Part shown: in pieces, positions 50,541 to 61,000 of the stretch
Numbering within the stretch: the first letter of the stretch is position 1
How the letters are laid out: each line of letters begins with the position of its first letter
Source of the DNA: Motiliproteus sp. MSK22-1
GTDB lineage: Bacteria > Pseudomonadota > Gammaproteobacteria > Pseudomonadales > Balneatricaceae
Assembly (NCBI RefSeq): GCF_001968815.1
Contig: NZ_MIEQ01000053.1
Span: forward strand, 1 to 64,000
DNA length: 64,000 nt
Direction: 5' to 3'
Made by a program: the position numbers and the translations under genes
Notes under the pieces: model-generated
What the model saw: only the letters and a program-made list of their open reading frames with translations
What the model was told of the DNA's origin: nothing
The model's database searches: none

Positions 50541-51563
50541 CTAGCGGGTTGGTGCAGGGCCGCTGGTCTCACGAATAATCAGATCGGCATCAAGCTGCAT
50601 TCTGTGGATGCCTTTCTCTTGGTTTTTGATGCACTTAAGTAGATATTCGGCAGCGTATTTGCCCATTTTTTTTGCTGGTACATCAATGGTCGTTAATCCA
50701 GGGGAGAGCGCCGCGCATATCTCCAGATTATCAAAACCTGTGATAGAGAGTGATTCCGGCACGCTGATACCAAGATCCCGTGCTGCGCTGAGTGCTCCCA
50801 GGGCCAGAATATCTCCACCGCAAATGACTGCGGTAAATGGATGACCGGAATTGACCAGATCCTGAAATGCCAGTCTTGCATCATCGACACTGAAACGGCA
50901 TTCGCGAACCAGTTCCGGCTTCAGTTCCAGTCCCTGCTGTTGCAGAAACTGGCGGATACCGGAAACGCGTTGAGTGGCGCGGTCATTTCGAGCCTGAAAT
51001 CCTGAGATAACTGCAATGTCTTTATGTCCTTGAGCCAACAGGTATTCGGCGATTCTGCGGCCAACAAGGCTATTGTCGAAACCGATACAGCTGTATTTGG
51101 ATTGCGGATCGTAAATCCACAGATTGACTACTGGAATGGAGTGTCTGTTGAGTAATTCATACACGCCTGGATGGTGTGTTTCACCGATCATGACCATTCC
51201 GTCAATTCCACGACTGATCAGTGTTCGAGCTTCGTTGAGTTCTTCATCTGAGTTGTAATTGCTGCTGGCCAGCAGCAATGTGTAATTGGCTTCTTTTAAA
51301 CCTCGTTGCAGGTAGTGAATGCCCTTGGCGAAGATACCGTTGTCGATCGTCGGGACAATGGCACCGATCGTTTGAGTGCGCCTGGACGCCAGGGCGCGTG
51401 CCGCCCCATGAGGTGCGTAACCCAATTTAACGATGGCATCATTAATTTTGTTCCGGGATTTTTCTTTGACTTTATCCGGTTGATTGATTGCCCGAGAGAC
51501 GGTGGCCGTTGATACACCAGCGGCCGTTGCTACATCCTGCAGGGTAGGGAGAGTTTCGTTCAT
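50541..51563 (-). CDS. LacI-family transcriptional regulator
   Basis: 340 residues. The helix-turn-helix TLQDVATAAGVSTATVSRAI with the hinge KLGYAPHGAARALASR is followed by a periplasmic-binding-like effector domain. It is divergent from the HisD-like/DegT/TRAP operon and a LacI-type operator lies between them (51888-51901), so it probably represses that operon and responds to its substrate. AGGAG precedes the ATG. Confidence 0.92.
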   Translation of the reverse strand: MNETLPTLQDVATAAGVSTATVSRAINQPDKVKEKSRNKINDAIVKLGYAPHGAARALASRRTQTIGAIVPTIDNGIFAKGIHYLQRGLKEANYTLLLASSNYNSDEELNEARTLISRGIDGMVMIGETHHPGVYELLNRHSIPVVNLWIYDPQSKYSCIGFDNSLVGRRIAEYLLAQGHKDIAVISGFQARNDRATQRVSGIRQFLQQQGLELKPELVRECRFSVDDARLAFQDLVNSGHPFTAVICGGDILALGALSAARDLGISVPESLSITGFDNLEICAALSPGLTTIDVPAKKMGKYAAEYLLKCIKNQEKGIHRMQLDADLIIRETSGPAPTR

Positions 51564-51858
51564 ATCGCTCCTATTTGTCCGGCACTATGATAGCAAAATA
51601 TCTCCGCGGCAGTGAGCGGATTATCACATTTGCAGCGCAGACCGGTTTGATGGTTTTTTCCAGTCACGATGGGGTTTTCAACAACTCTCCGGCAGGATCT
51701 GTGTTGCTGTTTTTTAAACCCGTTTGTTCACAAATATAGCCCAATATATTTGGTTTTTGATTTACGCTTACAAAAAGTACAAAAAATATTTTTGTTTTTA
51801 ATAACAATCATTTGTTAGTAAATATTAGAGTTTTTGCGATATTTTAGAGTTGTTGATG

Positions 51859-51901
51859 TTGACAGAGTGCTTTTTTTGGAAGCAAAATGTAAGCGCTTTC
51901 A
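51859..51901 (+). promoter_or_regulatory. Promoter and LacI-family operator of the TRAP/dehydrogenase operon
   Basis: A consensus TTGACA at 51859-51864 and CAAAAT at 51883-51888 (18-base spacer) overlap a palindrome TGTAAGCGCTTTCA at 51888-51901. The core AAGCGCTT is the typical LacI/GalR-family operator centre. It lies in the 522-bp gap between the LacI gene and the dehydrogenase, consistent with repression by the neighbouring regulator. Confidence 0.75.
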
Positions 51902-52085
51902 TTTAGAGTTGAAATTACCGGATTGGACCTGATTCCCCTAGCTGGCAAGCGATTTCGACCCTGGAGATAACATGATCATGCTGCGGTCGGGCTGGGGCTT
52001 TCAGTGCCTTCAATATTCAGCAATAACAGATGACAGACGGTTGAATGAGACTCATTTCAAGCGCAAACAATAACAAGAGGTACCG

Positions 52086-53399
52086 ATGGAATATTTAAAG
52101 AATGCGGTTTCGGAAGCGGTCGTTGCCGGTGAAGATGAGCAGATACAGCTTGCCGTCAAATCGATGCTTGAACGAATCCAGCAAGAAGGTGAGTCAGCGG
52201 TCGCAGAGCTTGCCTTACAGTTCGACAATTGGCAGGGGGGCTTTGTGCTCTCTGAAGAGAAAAAGCAAGCCCTGATCGCAGAAGTTCCTCAAAGTGTCAA
52301 AGATGATATTGATTTTGCCCATCGCCAGATTAAGCGTTTTGCACAAGCACAACGAGATAGCCTGAAGTCGTTCGAAATTGAAACAGAAGCGGGAGTTCGA
52401 TTAGGGCAGCGGGTATTGCCGGTGCAGTGTGCTGGCTGCTATGTACCCGGGGGACGCTATGCACATGCGGCTTCTGCGCTGATGAGTGTCGCCACAGCAA
52501 AGGCAGCTGGCGTACCCTTTGTTGTTGCCTGCTCACCTCCCAGAGGCAATAGTGTAAATCCGGCGGTTGCTTATGCTATGGACCTTGCTGGCGCCGATGT
52601 GATTCTGGAAATGGGTGGTGTGCAGGCGATTGCCTCCATGGCCTACGGGTTATTTACCGGTAAACCGGTGGACATTCTTGTTGGTCCCGGTAATGCCTAT
52701 GTGGCAGAAGCGAAGCGTATGCTATTTGGTGCTGTGGGCATTGATGTCTTTGCTGGTCCTACCGAATCCGCCATTATCGCTGATTGCAATGCAGATCCTA
52801 TGACCATTGCTGTTGATTTGGTCTCTCAGGCAGAACATGGTCCTAACTCGCCGGTGTGGTTGTTTACCGACAGCCGTGAGATTGGGGAAAAAGTTCTGGA
52901 AATAATGCCTCATGTCATCGCGGATATGCCCAACGCCGAAGTTTGTGAAGCAGCCTGGCGTGATCATGGTGTGGTTATTCTGGGTGAGAGCCGTGAAGAA
53001 GTTGCGCGTATCAGTGATCAATATGCCTGTGAGCATCTGCAGATTCTGGCGGATGATCTGGAATGGTGGAAAGAGAACCTTAATAACTACGGTTCGTTGT
53101 TTTTAGGGGAGGGCAGCACTGTATCCCACGGTGACAAATGCTCTGGTACCAACCATATTCTTCCCACTAAAAAAGCGGCTCGATACAGCGGTGGGCTTAA
53201 TGTCCAAAAATTCATGAAGGTGCTGACTTATCAGGAACTGGATGAAAGCGCCAATATCGTTTTCAGTGCTGCCGGTTCACGAATATCACGTACTGAAGGG
53301 ATGGAAGGCCATGCCCGGGCCTGTGACTGGCGTCTGCGTAAATACTATCCCGATACCCAGTGGGACTTTAAGGTTTACGATCAGAAACGTTATTGCTGA
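52086..53399 (+). CDS. Histidinol dehydrogenase family enzyme (sulfopropanediol dehydrogenase HpsN-like)
   Basis: 437 residues. The metal and catalytic sites of HisD are all present: the Gln/His pair in SQAEHGPNSPV, Glu-His in CEHLQILAD, Asp in SHGDKCSGTNHILPT and His in EGMEGHARACDW, plus the nucleotide region VQCAGCYVPGGRYAHAAS. It is not in a histidine operon. Similar HisD homologues next to TRAP genes include HpsN, which oxidises R-dihydroxypropanesulfonate to sulfolactate, and other catabolic alcohol dehydrogenases. Substrate unassigned. AAGAGGT precedes the ATG. Confidence 0.8.
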   Translation: MEYLKNAVSEAVVAGEDEQIQLAVKSMLERIQQEGESAVAELALQFDNWQGGFVLSEEKKQALIAEVPQSVKDDIDFAHRQIKRFAQAQRDSLKSFEIETEAGVRLGQRVLPVQCAGCYVPGGRYAHAASALMSVATAKAAGVPFVVACSPPRGNSVNPAVAYAMDLAGADVILEMGGVQAIASMAYGLFTGKPVDILVGPGNAYVAEAKRMLFGAVGIDVFAGPTESAIIADCNADPMTIAVDLVSQAEHGPNSPVWLFTDSREIGEKVLEIMPHVIADMPNAEVCEAAWRDHGVVILGESREEVARISDQYACEHLQILADDLEWWKENLNNYGSLFLGEGSTVSHGDKCSGTNHILPTKKAARYSGGLNVQKFMKVLTYQELDESANIVFSAAGSRISRTEGMEGHARACDWRLRKYYPDTQWDFKVYDQKRYC

Positions 53400-53409
53400 G
53401 GTTGAAACC

Positions 53410-54603
53410 GTGAAGATATTTGAAAAATCCTTTACCCAGCAAGAAGCGATTCCTGAAGAGGGAATCAATGCTGCGGTGGCAGTGATGCGCACTGGTCGCT
53501 TACATCGTTACAACACCCTGGAGGGAGAAAAGAGCGAAACGGACCTGCTTGAACTGGAGTTTGCTGATTATCTGGGGGTGCCCTACTGCCTGGCATGTTC
53601 TTCAGGTGGATATGCGCTGCATGTTGCCATGCGTGCAGCCGGTGTTAATGCCGGCGACAAGGTACTTTGCAATGCCTTTACCTTAGCGCCCGTTCCCGGG
53701 GCTATTCATAACAGTGGTGCCGTACCGGTACTGGTGGATGTTGCTGACGATTACTGTATCGATCTCGATGATCTGGCCGCCAGGGCGGAGGAATCCGGTG
53801 CCCGGTTTCTGATGCTGTCTCATATGCGTGGCCATATTGCAGATATGGATCGGGTGATGGCCATTTGTGCTCGTTATGATCTGTTCCTGATTGAGGATTG
53901 CGCTCATACCATGGGGGCGAGCTGGAATGGTCAAAAAAGCGGCACCTTTGGCGATATTGCTTGTTTCAGCGCGCAAACTTACAAGCATGTCAATTCTGGA
54001 GAAGGCGGTTTCCTGACCTGCCGGCACCCTGAAGTTATGGCCCGAGCGATTATGCACTCAGGCTCCTATATGTTGTTTGAGAAACATTTTGCCGCACCTG
54101 CCAAGGAAGTCTTTGAACAAATTCGCTTTGAGACTCCTAATTATAGTGGCCGTATGGACAACTTGCGGGCGGCGATATTACGCCCTCAGATTGCCGGTCT
54201 GGATGCTCAATGTCAGCGTTGGAACCGGCGCTACAGTATATTGGAAAAACAACTGAGCCGATGTTCAGCCATCAGTATACCTGTCCGACCTGATGCCGAA
54301 CGGTATGTTGGCAGTTCTATTCAGTTTTCGCTGCCGGGGTTTAATGCTGAGCAAGTGCTGGAAGTCATTAAGCGATGTGCTGACAGTAACGTGGTGTTGA
54401 AGTGGTTCGGCGATGAGGACCCTAAAGACTATACCAGTCGCTATGACAGCTGGCGCTATATCGAAGCGATGCCGACATTGCCTAACACCGAGCTGATTTT
54501 ATCAACCTTGCTGGATATGCGTATTCCGTTGACTTTTAGCGAGGACGACTGTGAACAGATTGCTCTGATTATCGATGAAGCGGTGATGGCATCCTGTCGG
54601 TAA
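53410..54603 (+). CDS. DegT/DnrJ/EryC1-type PLP-dependent aminotransferase
   Basis: I choose GTG 53410 with GAGG eight bases upstream (397 residues); the longer frame would lie inside the dehydrogenase. The family pattern is clear: CSSGGYALHVAMRAAGV, VLIEDCAHTMGASW-like (LIEDCAHTMGASWNG) and the PLP Lys in AQTYKHVNSGEGGFL. Members move amino groups to keto compounds, mostly sugars. Beside a dehydrogenase and a TRAP uptake system, it probably processes the same imported compound; the reaction is unknown. Confidence 0.85.
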   Translation: MKIFEKSFTQQEAIPEEGINAAVAVMRTGRLHRYNTLEGEKSETDLLELEFADYLGVPYCLACSSGGYALHVAMRAAGVNAGDKVLCNAFTLAPVPGAIHNSGAVPVLVDVADDYCIDLDDLAARAEESGARFLMLSHMRGHIADMDRVMAICARYDLFLIEDCAHTMGASWNGQKSGTFGDIACFSAQTYKHVNSGEGGFLTCRHPEVMARAIMHSGSYMLFEKHFAAPAKEVFEQIRFETPNYSGRMDNLRAAILRPQIAGLDAQCQRWNRRYSILEKQLSRCSAISIPVRPDAERYVGSSIQFSLPGFNAEQVLEVIKRCADSNVVLKWFGDEDPKDYTSRYDSWRYIEAMPTLPNTELILSTLLDMRIPLTFSEDDCEQIALIIDEAVMASCR

Positions 54604-54691
54604 TCGATCACTAATAAAACATTCAGAGACTGCTTGGTCTTTTTGTATAACAAGCAAAAAAAACTATCACAACAACAATAAGGTGAAACCA

Positions 54692-55699
54692 ATGAAACAA
54701 AAGAACACATTATTTAAAGCACTGTCATTGACCGCTGGATTAGTTTTTTCGGTCAGCGGTTTTGCTGCCACCAGTTGGAACATGGCAGTTGGGGACGGAG
54801 GTGGCAGTGCCCAGGAAGCTCTGGGTCTTAAGTTTACGGAGTTGCTTTCACAAAAAACCAATGGGCAGTACAGTGCAAAGCTGTTCGTTAATGGCCAACT
54901 GGGTTCTGAACAGGCGACAGTAAATGATGCCGCACTGGGAACTCTCGATCTTTCAATCATCGCCAGTAACAACCTTTCACCCTTTTCACCCTCAATGGGC
55001 ATTCTGTCCCTGCCGTATATCTTTGAGAACATCAATCAGGCACAGAAAGTTGTAGAAGGGCCAATCGGAGAGCAGCTCACAAAGGATGCGATCAAGAATG
55101 CCAATGTTCGAGTACTGGCCTGGACCTATTCCGGTTATCGGGTCTTTACCAATTCCAAGCGCCCTGTTAAGAAGCTTGAGGATCTTAAAGGGCTGGTTGT
55201 CCGTGTACCCAAAAATGAGATCATGATCGATACCTATAAGTCCTGGGGTATCAATCCGACACCAATGGCCTGGTCTGAAACCTTTACTGCTTTGCAGCAG
55301 CGGGTCGTGGATGGGCAGGATACGCCTTATGCTGCAATCTACTCCATGAAGTTTGGTGAAGTGCAGAAGTATCTGACTGATATTCACTACCTGTTCCTGC
55401 TGGAGCCGCTGATTATTTCAGAATCCTTGTTCCAGGAACAGTCTGCTGAGGTTCAAAAAGCGCTAACTGAAGCGGGCAAGGAAGCAACAGCCTACAGCCT
55501 GACCTGGTTACAGGATAAGGAAGCAGGTATTAAGAAGGAGCTTGTTGAAACCTATAAGATGCAGATTGATGCCCTTACGGATGAAGCCAAGTGGATTGAA
55601 AAAGCTCAAAAAGCAGTTTGGCCAAAGTTCTATGAACAGGTTGGCGGCAAAGAGAAAGTCAATCAACTGCTTCGTTCCTTGGGACGTAAAGAAGTCTAA
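54692..55699 (+). CDS. dctP: TRAP transporter solute-binding subunit (DctP family)
   Basis: I take ATG 54692 with AAGGTG upstream, giving 335 residues with a signal peptide (ending SGFAAT). The DctP pattern includes the Arg of DLKGLVVRVPKNEIM and the ETFTALQQRVVDGQDTPY block that contacts carboxylate ligands. It delivers an organic acid to the QM subunits. Ligand identity cannot be read. Confidence 0.9.
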   Translation: MKQKNTLFKALSLTAGLVFSVSGFAATSWNMAVGDGGGSAQEALGLKFTELLSQKTNGQYSAKLFVNGQLGSEQATVNDAALGTLDLSIIASNNLSPFSPSMGILSLPYIFENINQAQKVVEGPIGEQLTKDAIKNANVRVLAWTYSGYRVFTNSKRPVKKLEDLKGLVVRVPKNEIMIDTYKSWGINPTPMAWSETFTALQQRVVDGQDTPYAAIYSMKFGEVQKYLTDIHYLFLLEPLIISESLFQEQSAEVQKALTEAGKEATAYSLTWLQDKEAGIKKELVETYKMQIDALTDEAKWIEKAQKAVWPKFYEQVGGKEKVNQLLRSLGRKEV

Positions 55700-55796
55700 T
55701 TTGATCAAATCAGTAGCCTTTCAGATGTGCTGATTGGGATAAGTTCAGTTAATCCTGATAACTACATTCAATCTGAAGGTACCTGTCCTATTTGAC

Positions 55797-55853
55797 TGCT
55801 TCTCGGTAGTTTTCGTCAGGCTGAATGCGTCCAGGCGTTTCTACTGAGAAGCA
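55797..55853 (+). promoter_or_regulatory. Intercistronic stem-loop between dctP and dctQ
   Basis: TGCTTCTCGGTAG (55797-55809) pairs with CTACTGAGAAGCA (55841-55853); one position is a G-U pair in RNA. The 31-base loop and the place, inside the 258-bp gap between the binding-protein and membrane-subunit genes, suggest an mRNA-protecting or attenuating hairpin, which would raise the yield of the binding protein. Confidence 0.55.
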
Positions 55854-55957
55854 TCGTCTTCTCATCTTAGCTGATCTGGAACTCCGTGATGGACTCTCTC
55901 TGTCGCCGTTCTTTGTTGCTATGTATTAGTCTGCATTACCAAATGGAGATATCCGTT

Positions 55958-56512
55958 ATGGGCGCTGTGGTACATTTTTTAGATAACGCCGAAACCTATT
56001 TATGCCGAACCCTGTTGGCAGTTTTTGTCACTCTCCTTTTTGCACAAATTGTTTCTCGTGAAGTTTTTGGCTATTCCATTGCCTGGACCGAAGAGTTATC
56101 GGTTTATATGTTTGTCTGGTTTGTTTTTTTTGGTGCCAGTTATGCTGCAAAGCTATCTGCCCACAACCGTGTCACTTTCCAATATAAGCTTATCCCTCAA
56201 AAACTCGCCACTTTATTAGAAGCCCTGTCTGATATCGCCTGGATTGGCTTTAACCTCTATTTTGTCGTGCTGAGTTACGATTTTGTGTTTAACAAAATGA
56301 ACCTGTTCTGGAAGTCCCAAACATTGGGGGTTCCGATGAAATACATTTACTTGGTACTACCCATTGCTTTCACGCTGATGACCATTCGAATTATTCAGGT
56401 GAATTACCTCAAGTTCGTCAGAGGAGTTGATATACAGGATCCTGAATCTCAGGAGCTGGATGGGCTGATAGAAACCGGTCTTGAAAATAAGGCTGAGAAA
56501 TCAGCGGTTTGA
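55958..56512 (+). CDS. dctQ: TRAP transporter small membrane subunit (DctQ family)
   Basis: I take ATG 55958, preceded by GGAGAT; an earlier frame start at 55886 lacks a site. 184 residues with four membrane helices and the DctQ block SREVFGYSIAWTEELSVYMF and FFGASYAAKLSAHNRVTF. It joins with DctM to form the transporter. It is followed by dctM after 15 bases. Confidence 0.9.
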   Translation: MGAVVHFLDNAETYLCRTLLAVFVTLLFAQIVSREVFGYSIAWTEELSVYMFVWFVFFGASYAAKLSAHNRVTFQYKLIPQKLATLLEALSDIAWIGFNLYFVVLSYDFVFNKMNLFWKSQTLGVPMKYIYLVLPIAFTLMTIRIIQVNYLKFVRGVDIQDPESQELDGLIETGLENKAEKSAV

Positions 56513-56527
56513 CTTTGGGGATTCCAC

Positions 56528-57871
56528 ATGACTGAAACATCTATAGTAATAATTCTCTTTGGCTCGTTTTTGGGCCTGCTGCTGATTGGCGCGCCGATTA
56601 CTGTTTCTTTAGGGCTTGCCGCACTGGCATCCTTTCTTTACCTGGACCAGAACCCGATTAAGTTTGTCCAGATTGCATTTAATTCAGTCGGCTCATTTCC
56701 GTTAATGGCTTTACCCGCATTTATTCTGGCCGGTGCTTTAATGGAAGCAGCGGGTATCTCAAAACGCTTGGTAACACTGGCTGAGAGCTTTGCCGGGCCG
56801 GTGACCGGTGGCATTTCAGCGGCGACAGTCATGGCCTGTATGTTCTTCGGCGCGATCTCCGGTTCGGGGCCTGCGACAACGGCGGCCGTGGGAATGTTAA
56901 TGATTCCTGCGATGGTGAAACGGGGTTACGATAAAGGCTATGCGTCTGCCGTAACGGCATCTTCCGGGGGGCTGGGGATTGTTATTCCACCTTCGATACC
57001 GATGGTTATCTTTGGAATTTCAGCCTTAGGGATGACCGTTCCCGTAGAGGCTATTGCTAAACACGGTCCTTTCCAAAGTGTATCCATTCCTAAGCTGTTT
57101 ATTGCCGGGTTTTTACCGGGACTGGTTATTTCGGTGAGCCTGATGGTGCTGAATTACGTACGCTGTAAGCGCCTGGGTTATCAGGGGACGGCAGAAGGCT
57201 GGTCGTTAAGTCAGATCCGAGGGGCTTTCCGCGCTGGACTTTGGTCTGTTTTGGCTCCACTGGTTATTCTTGGAGGTATTTATTCCGGGTTCTTTACTCC
57301 GACTGAATCAGCCATTGTTGCTATTTTTTATACACTGTTTGTAGGTTTGTTTATTCATAAGGAATTAAAGTGGAAAGACCTGATACATTCTTTGGAAACC
57401 ACCACTTGGCTTTCCGGTCGGGTTTTACTGATCCTGTTTACCGCCACTGTTTTTGGTCGTCTGTTGGTTGAAAACCAAATACCGGCGATGGTGGCTGAAT
57501 CCATGCTGAGTCTGACTCAGAACCTGTATCTGATCTGGCTGCTGATTATCGGTTTTTTGTTGTTTGTTGGTATGTTTATGGAAACATTGGCTGCAATCAT
57601 GATCCTGACCCCGGTGTTACTGCCCGTTACCTATAGTTTGGGAATTGATCCAGTGCATTTTGGTATTGTTATGGTCTGCAGCCTGTCCATCGGTTTTTCG
57701 ACGCCTCCGCTGGGGGAGAACCTGTTTGTCGCTTCAGGTATATCGGATACCGCCCTGGAGGAGGTGACAGCAAAAGCATTGCCTTTTGCGTTAGTCTCGA
57801 CACTAGCGGTGATTGCTATTGCTTTTATTCCACAGATTTCACTTCTGTTACCGAAATTATTGGGATATTAG
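56528..57871 (+). CDS. dctM: TRAP transporter large membrane subunit (DctM family)
   Basis: 447 residues, about 12 membrane segments. Typical DctM motifs: LIGAPITVSLGLAA, FGAISGSGPATTAAVG and IPPSIPMVIFG, and near the end GFSTPPLGENLFVASGI. It is the sodium-driven permease that works with DctQ and the binding protein. It ends the operon. Confidence 0.93.
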   Translation: MTETSIVIILFGSFLGLLLIGAPITVSLGLAALASFLYLDQNPIKFVQIAFNSVGSFPLMALPAFILAGALMEAAGISKRLVTLAESFAGPVTGGISAATVMACMFFGAISGSGPATTAAVGMLMIPAMVKRGYDKGYASAVTASSGGLGIVIPPSIPMVIFGISALGMTVPVEAIAKHGPFQSVSIPKLFIAGFLPGLVISVSLMVLNYVRCKRLGYQGTAEGWSLSQIRGAFRAGLWSVLAPLVILGGIYSGFFTPTESAIVAIFYTLFVGLFIHKELKWKDLIHSLETTTWLSGRVLLILFTATVFGRLLVENQIPAMVAESMLSLTQNLYLIWLLIIGFLLFVGMFMETLAAIMILTPVLLPVTYSLGIDPVHFGIVMVCSLSIGFSTPPLGENLFVASGISDTALEEVTAKALPFALVSTLAVIAIAFIPQISLLLPKLLGY

Positions 57872-58094
57872 CGAAATTAAAATTGACGAAGAAGAAGGAA
57901 CCCGATGAATCATTTTTGGAATTAATTGCCTGATAGAACTTCCTTATTATGACCAACCTCAGCCGCAGGGATCTTTAACTGGATAAAACCACTGGTTGAG
58001 GTCTAGTCTAAACATAGAGTTTGTGCTCGGTACAGATAAACTCAATGCAGATAAAAGAGCCGTAGACTGTGTAAATAATTGACTATCTAAGTGG

Positions 58095-61000
58095 TTGACT
58101 ATCCAAGTGGCTGTCAAAAAGGGCGAGCGTATCGTTAGCGATATTCGCGAATGTGATCAGGATTCTGGCAACAATGCAAAACGACCTTTGGCTTTGAGCA
58201 AGCCCGAAAGCTCGATTGGGCGTGTTCTTATGGGGTGGTTTTCCTTTCTGTCAATTTTTCCTTTAGTTATTGTTGCGATCTTTAGTTACCAACAAACCCG
58301 AGAAAGTCTGTTGCAGCAAGCAGCTGAAATGTTGCAGCAGTCTTCAGGGTTAACAGAGCTGTATATTCGAAACTGGTTTGATTACCGAAAGACTGACCTG
58401 CTTCATCAGGCGGAGTTTCAAAGTAATGCTCAGCTTCTGCAGAGATTAATAAAAGGCTGGAAGCGAAGTGGTCTGGATTTATCGGAGTATGTTGATAGTG
58501 ATGATTGGGCCCTTCAGGTTAAGGCCGGTCAGGAAACATTGGTTACGTTTACTCAACGGTATGATTATCTGTATGACCTGTTCCTGATTGATCGGGAGGG
58601 GAATATTCTCTTTACGGTGGCTCGAGAATCAGATCTTGGAACAAATCTGCAATGGGGCTCCTATTCCAAGACCCGCTTTGCCATGGCGTTCAGAAATACT
58701 CTAGCAACAGGAAAGGTGACTTTTTCTGATTTGGAACGCTACCTGCCGTCCAATAATGCTATTGATGGATTCCTGACTACCCCCCTTTTAGATCAATCGG
58801 GTGATCCAATTGGCATATTTGCCATGAAGTTGCGGTTTCATCGGGTTGATCGATTGTTATATAACCAGGAAGACAGGAATTTAACCCATTATTTGATTGG
58901 TGAGGATGGATTACTGCGAACGGCTATCGGTGACAGCCAGCAGGAAGTATTGAGTCGGCGTATATCCACGGAAATATTTAAGATGCATCGGCAGCTGCAT
59001 CATGGAATAGAGGGAGTGGTGGAGACTCCAGATAAAGCACAGTCCTATCTTGGGCCAAACGGTCAGGCAGTCATTGGGTTGCATAAAGAGATTAAACTTC
59101 CGGGGACCAGCTGGATACTGATCAGTGAACTTAACGAAACCAAAGTGCTGGAGTTAGCTAATTTATTAGGCATAGTCATTCTCGGATTTGTGGTAATGGT
59201 CAGTCTGGCGGCGATTGGATTTGCTTTTTTTCAGGCTCGAAGATTTGTCCAGCCGATTGTTCAATTGGCCATTGCTGCTAATCGTGTGGCTAAGGGGGAT
59301 ACTGGCATGCAGGTGGCGGTCAGCAGTCGCAACGAGATCGGTATGTTGGCAGATGCTTTCAACCACATGTTATCCGAACGGCAGGGACATGAACGGATCC
59401 TTAAACAAAACCATCTGAAAACTCAACAGGCTTTGGCCAATTTGGATGAACAGAGGTACGTTCTGGACCAACATGCCATTGTTGCTGTTACGGATTTAAA
59501 GGGAACGATTACTTACGCCAACAAAAAGTTCGCGTTAATCAGTGGCTACAGTGTTGATGAGTTAATTGGTCAAAACCACCGTATTCTCAACTCCGGTAAA
59601 CATACTCGACAATTCTGGAGGGAAATGTACCGAACCGCATGCGCTGGAGGGATCTGGAACGCTGAGGTTTGTAATCGGGCAAAAAATGGAGAGCTTTATT
59701 GGGTTGATACAACAATTGCAGCTTTTAAAGGTGAAGGGGGCAAACCCCAGGCCTATATCGCTATTCGTACCGATATTAGCTGTATCAAACAGTCTGAACA
59801 TGAACTGATTATTGCCAAAGAGGCTGCCGAGCATGCGGCGCAGGCAAAAAGTGAGTTTCTTGCAGTCATGAGCCATGAAATTCGAACTCCAATGAACGGA
59901 GTTTTAGGAATGTTGGGGTTGGTGCGACAGAGCCGATTAAATCAGGACCAACGACGAAAGCTCAAATTGGCCCACTCCAGCGCTCAGTCTCTGCTGACAC
60001 TGATCAACGATATTCTCGACTTTTCGAAAGTGGATGCAGGAAAGCTGGAGCTTGAAGAGATTGATTTTAACCTGCGTCGCCATCTGGATGAGTTCGCTGG
60101 AGCAATGGCTTATAAAGCTCATGAAAAAGGTCTTGAGTTAATACTGGATACCGCCTCGATAGGGGTTGAGCAGGTTAAGTCGGATCCGGGAAGAATTCGT
60201 CAAATCCTGACTAATCTTGTCGGCAATGCGATTAAGTTTACCGAGCAAGGTGAGATTGTCATTCGAGCGAATCTCAGCACCAAGGATCAGACGGTTATAT
60301 TCAGTTGCAGTGTGTCAGACACCGGTACCGGAATTGCTGAAGAGACACTGAATGGCTTGTTTGATCCCTTCACTCAGGCTGATGCGACCACTACGCGTAA
60401 ATATGGAGGGACCGGACTCGGTCTGGCTATTGTTAAGCGGCTTTGTAATCTTATGGGTGGAACCATCAGTGTTACCAGTGAGCCGGGACAAGGAAGTTGC
60501 TTTACCTTTACGCTACCCTTGCAGCTTGGTGAACAGCCGCAGCTTGCCGTTCCATCAATTGATTACAGTGGCTTACGTGTATTGGTGGTGGATGATAATG
60601 AAACTAATCGGGAGGTACTCAGAGGGCAGTTAGAATTCCTGGGTGTCCAGGTTGTGGAAGCGGCCAATGGGCCGGAGGCTTTGGCGCTGTGTGAATCCTG
60701 TGATCTGAAACGGCCTTCTCAGAGCCCTGAGCGACTTTTTGATGCCGCTTTGCTCGACTTGCAGATGCCGGGTATGGATGGTGCGGAATTGGGTAAAATT
60801 CTTCAGACGAACCCTCAGTATCGTCCCATGAAACTGGTAATGATGACCTCTCAGGCCCATCGAGGGGATGCCAAGTTATTTTCTGAACTGGGATTCAGCG
60901 CCTACTTTCCAAAGCCCGCTACAGCTTCGGATCTTACGGATGCGCTCGCCGTGGTTGTGGAAGGGGGAGAGGCGCTGCAACAGGCTTCTCCACTGGTGAC

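Noticed and set aside
52086-53399. Histidine biosynthesis hisD
   Set aside because: No other his gene is nearby and the gene sits in a LacI-controlled operon with a TRAP transporter and DegT enzyme, so a catabolic paralogue is more likely.
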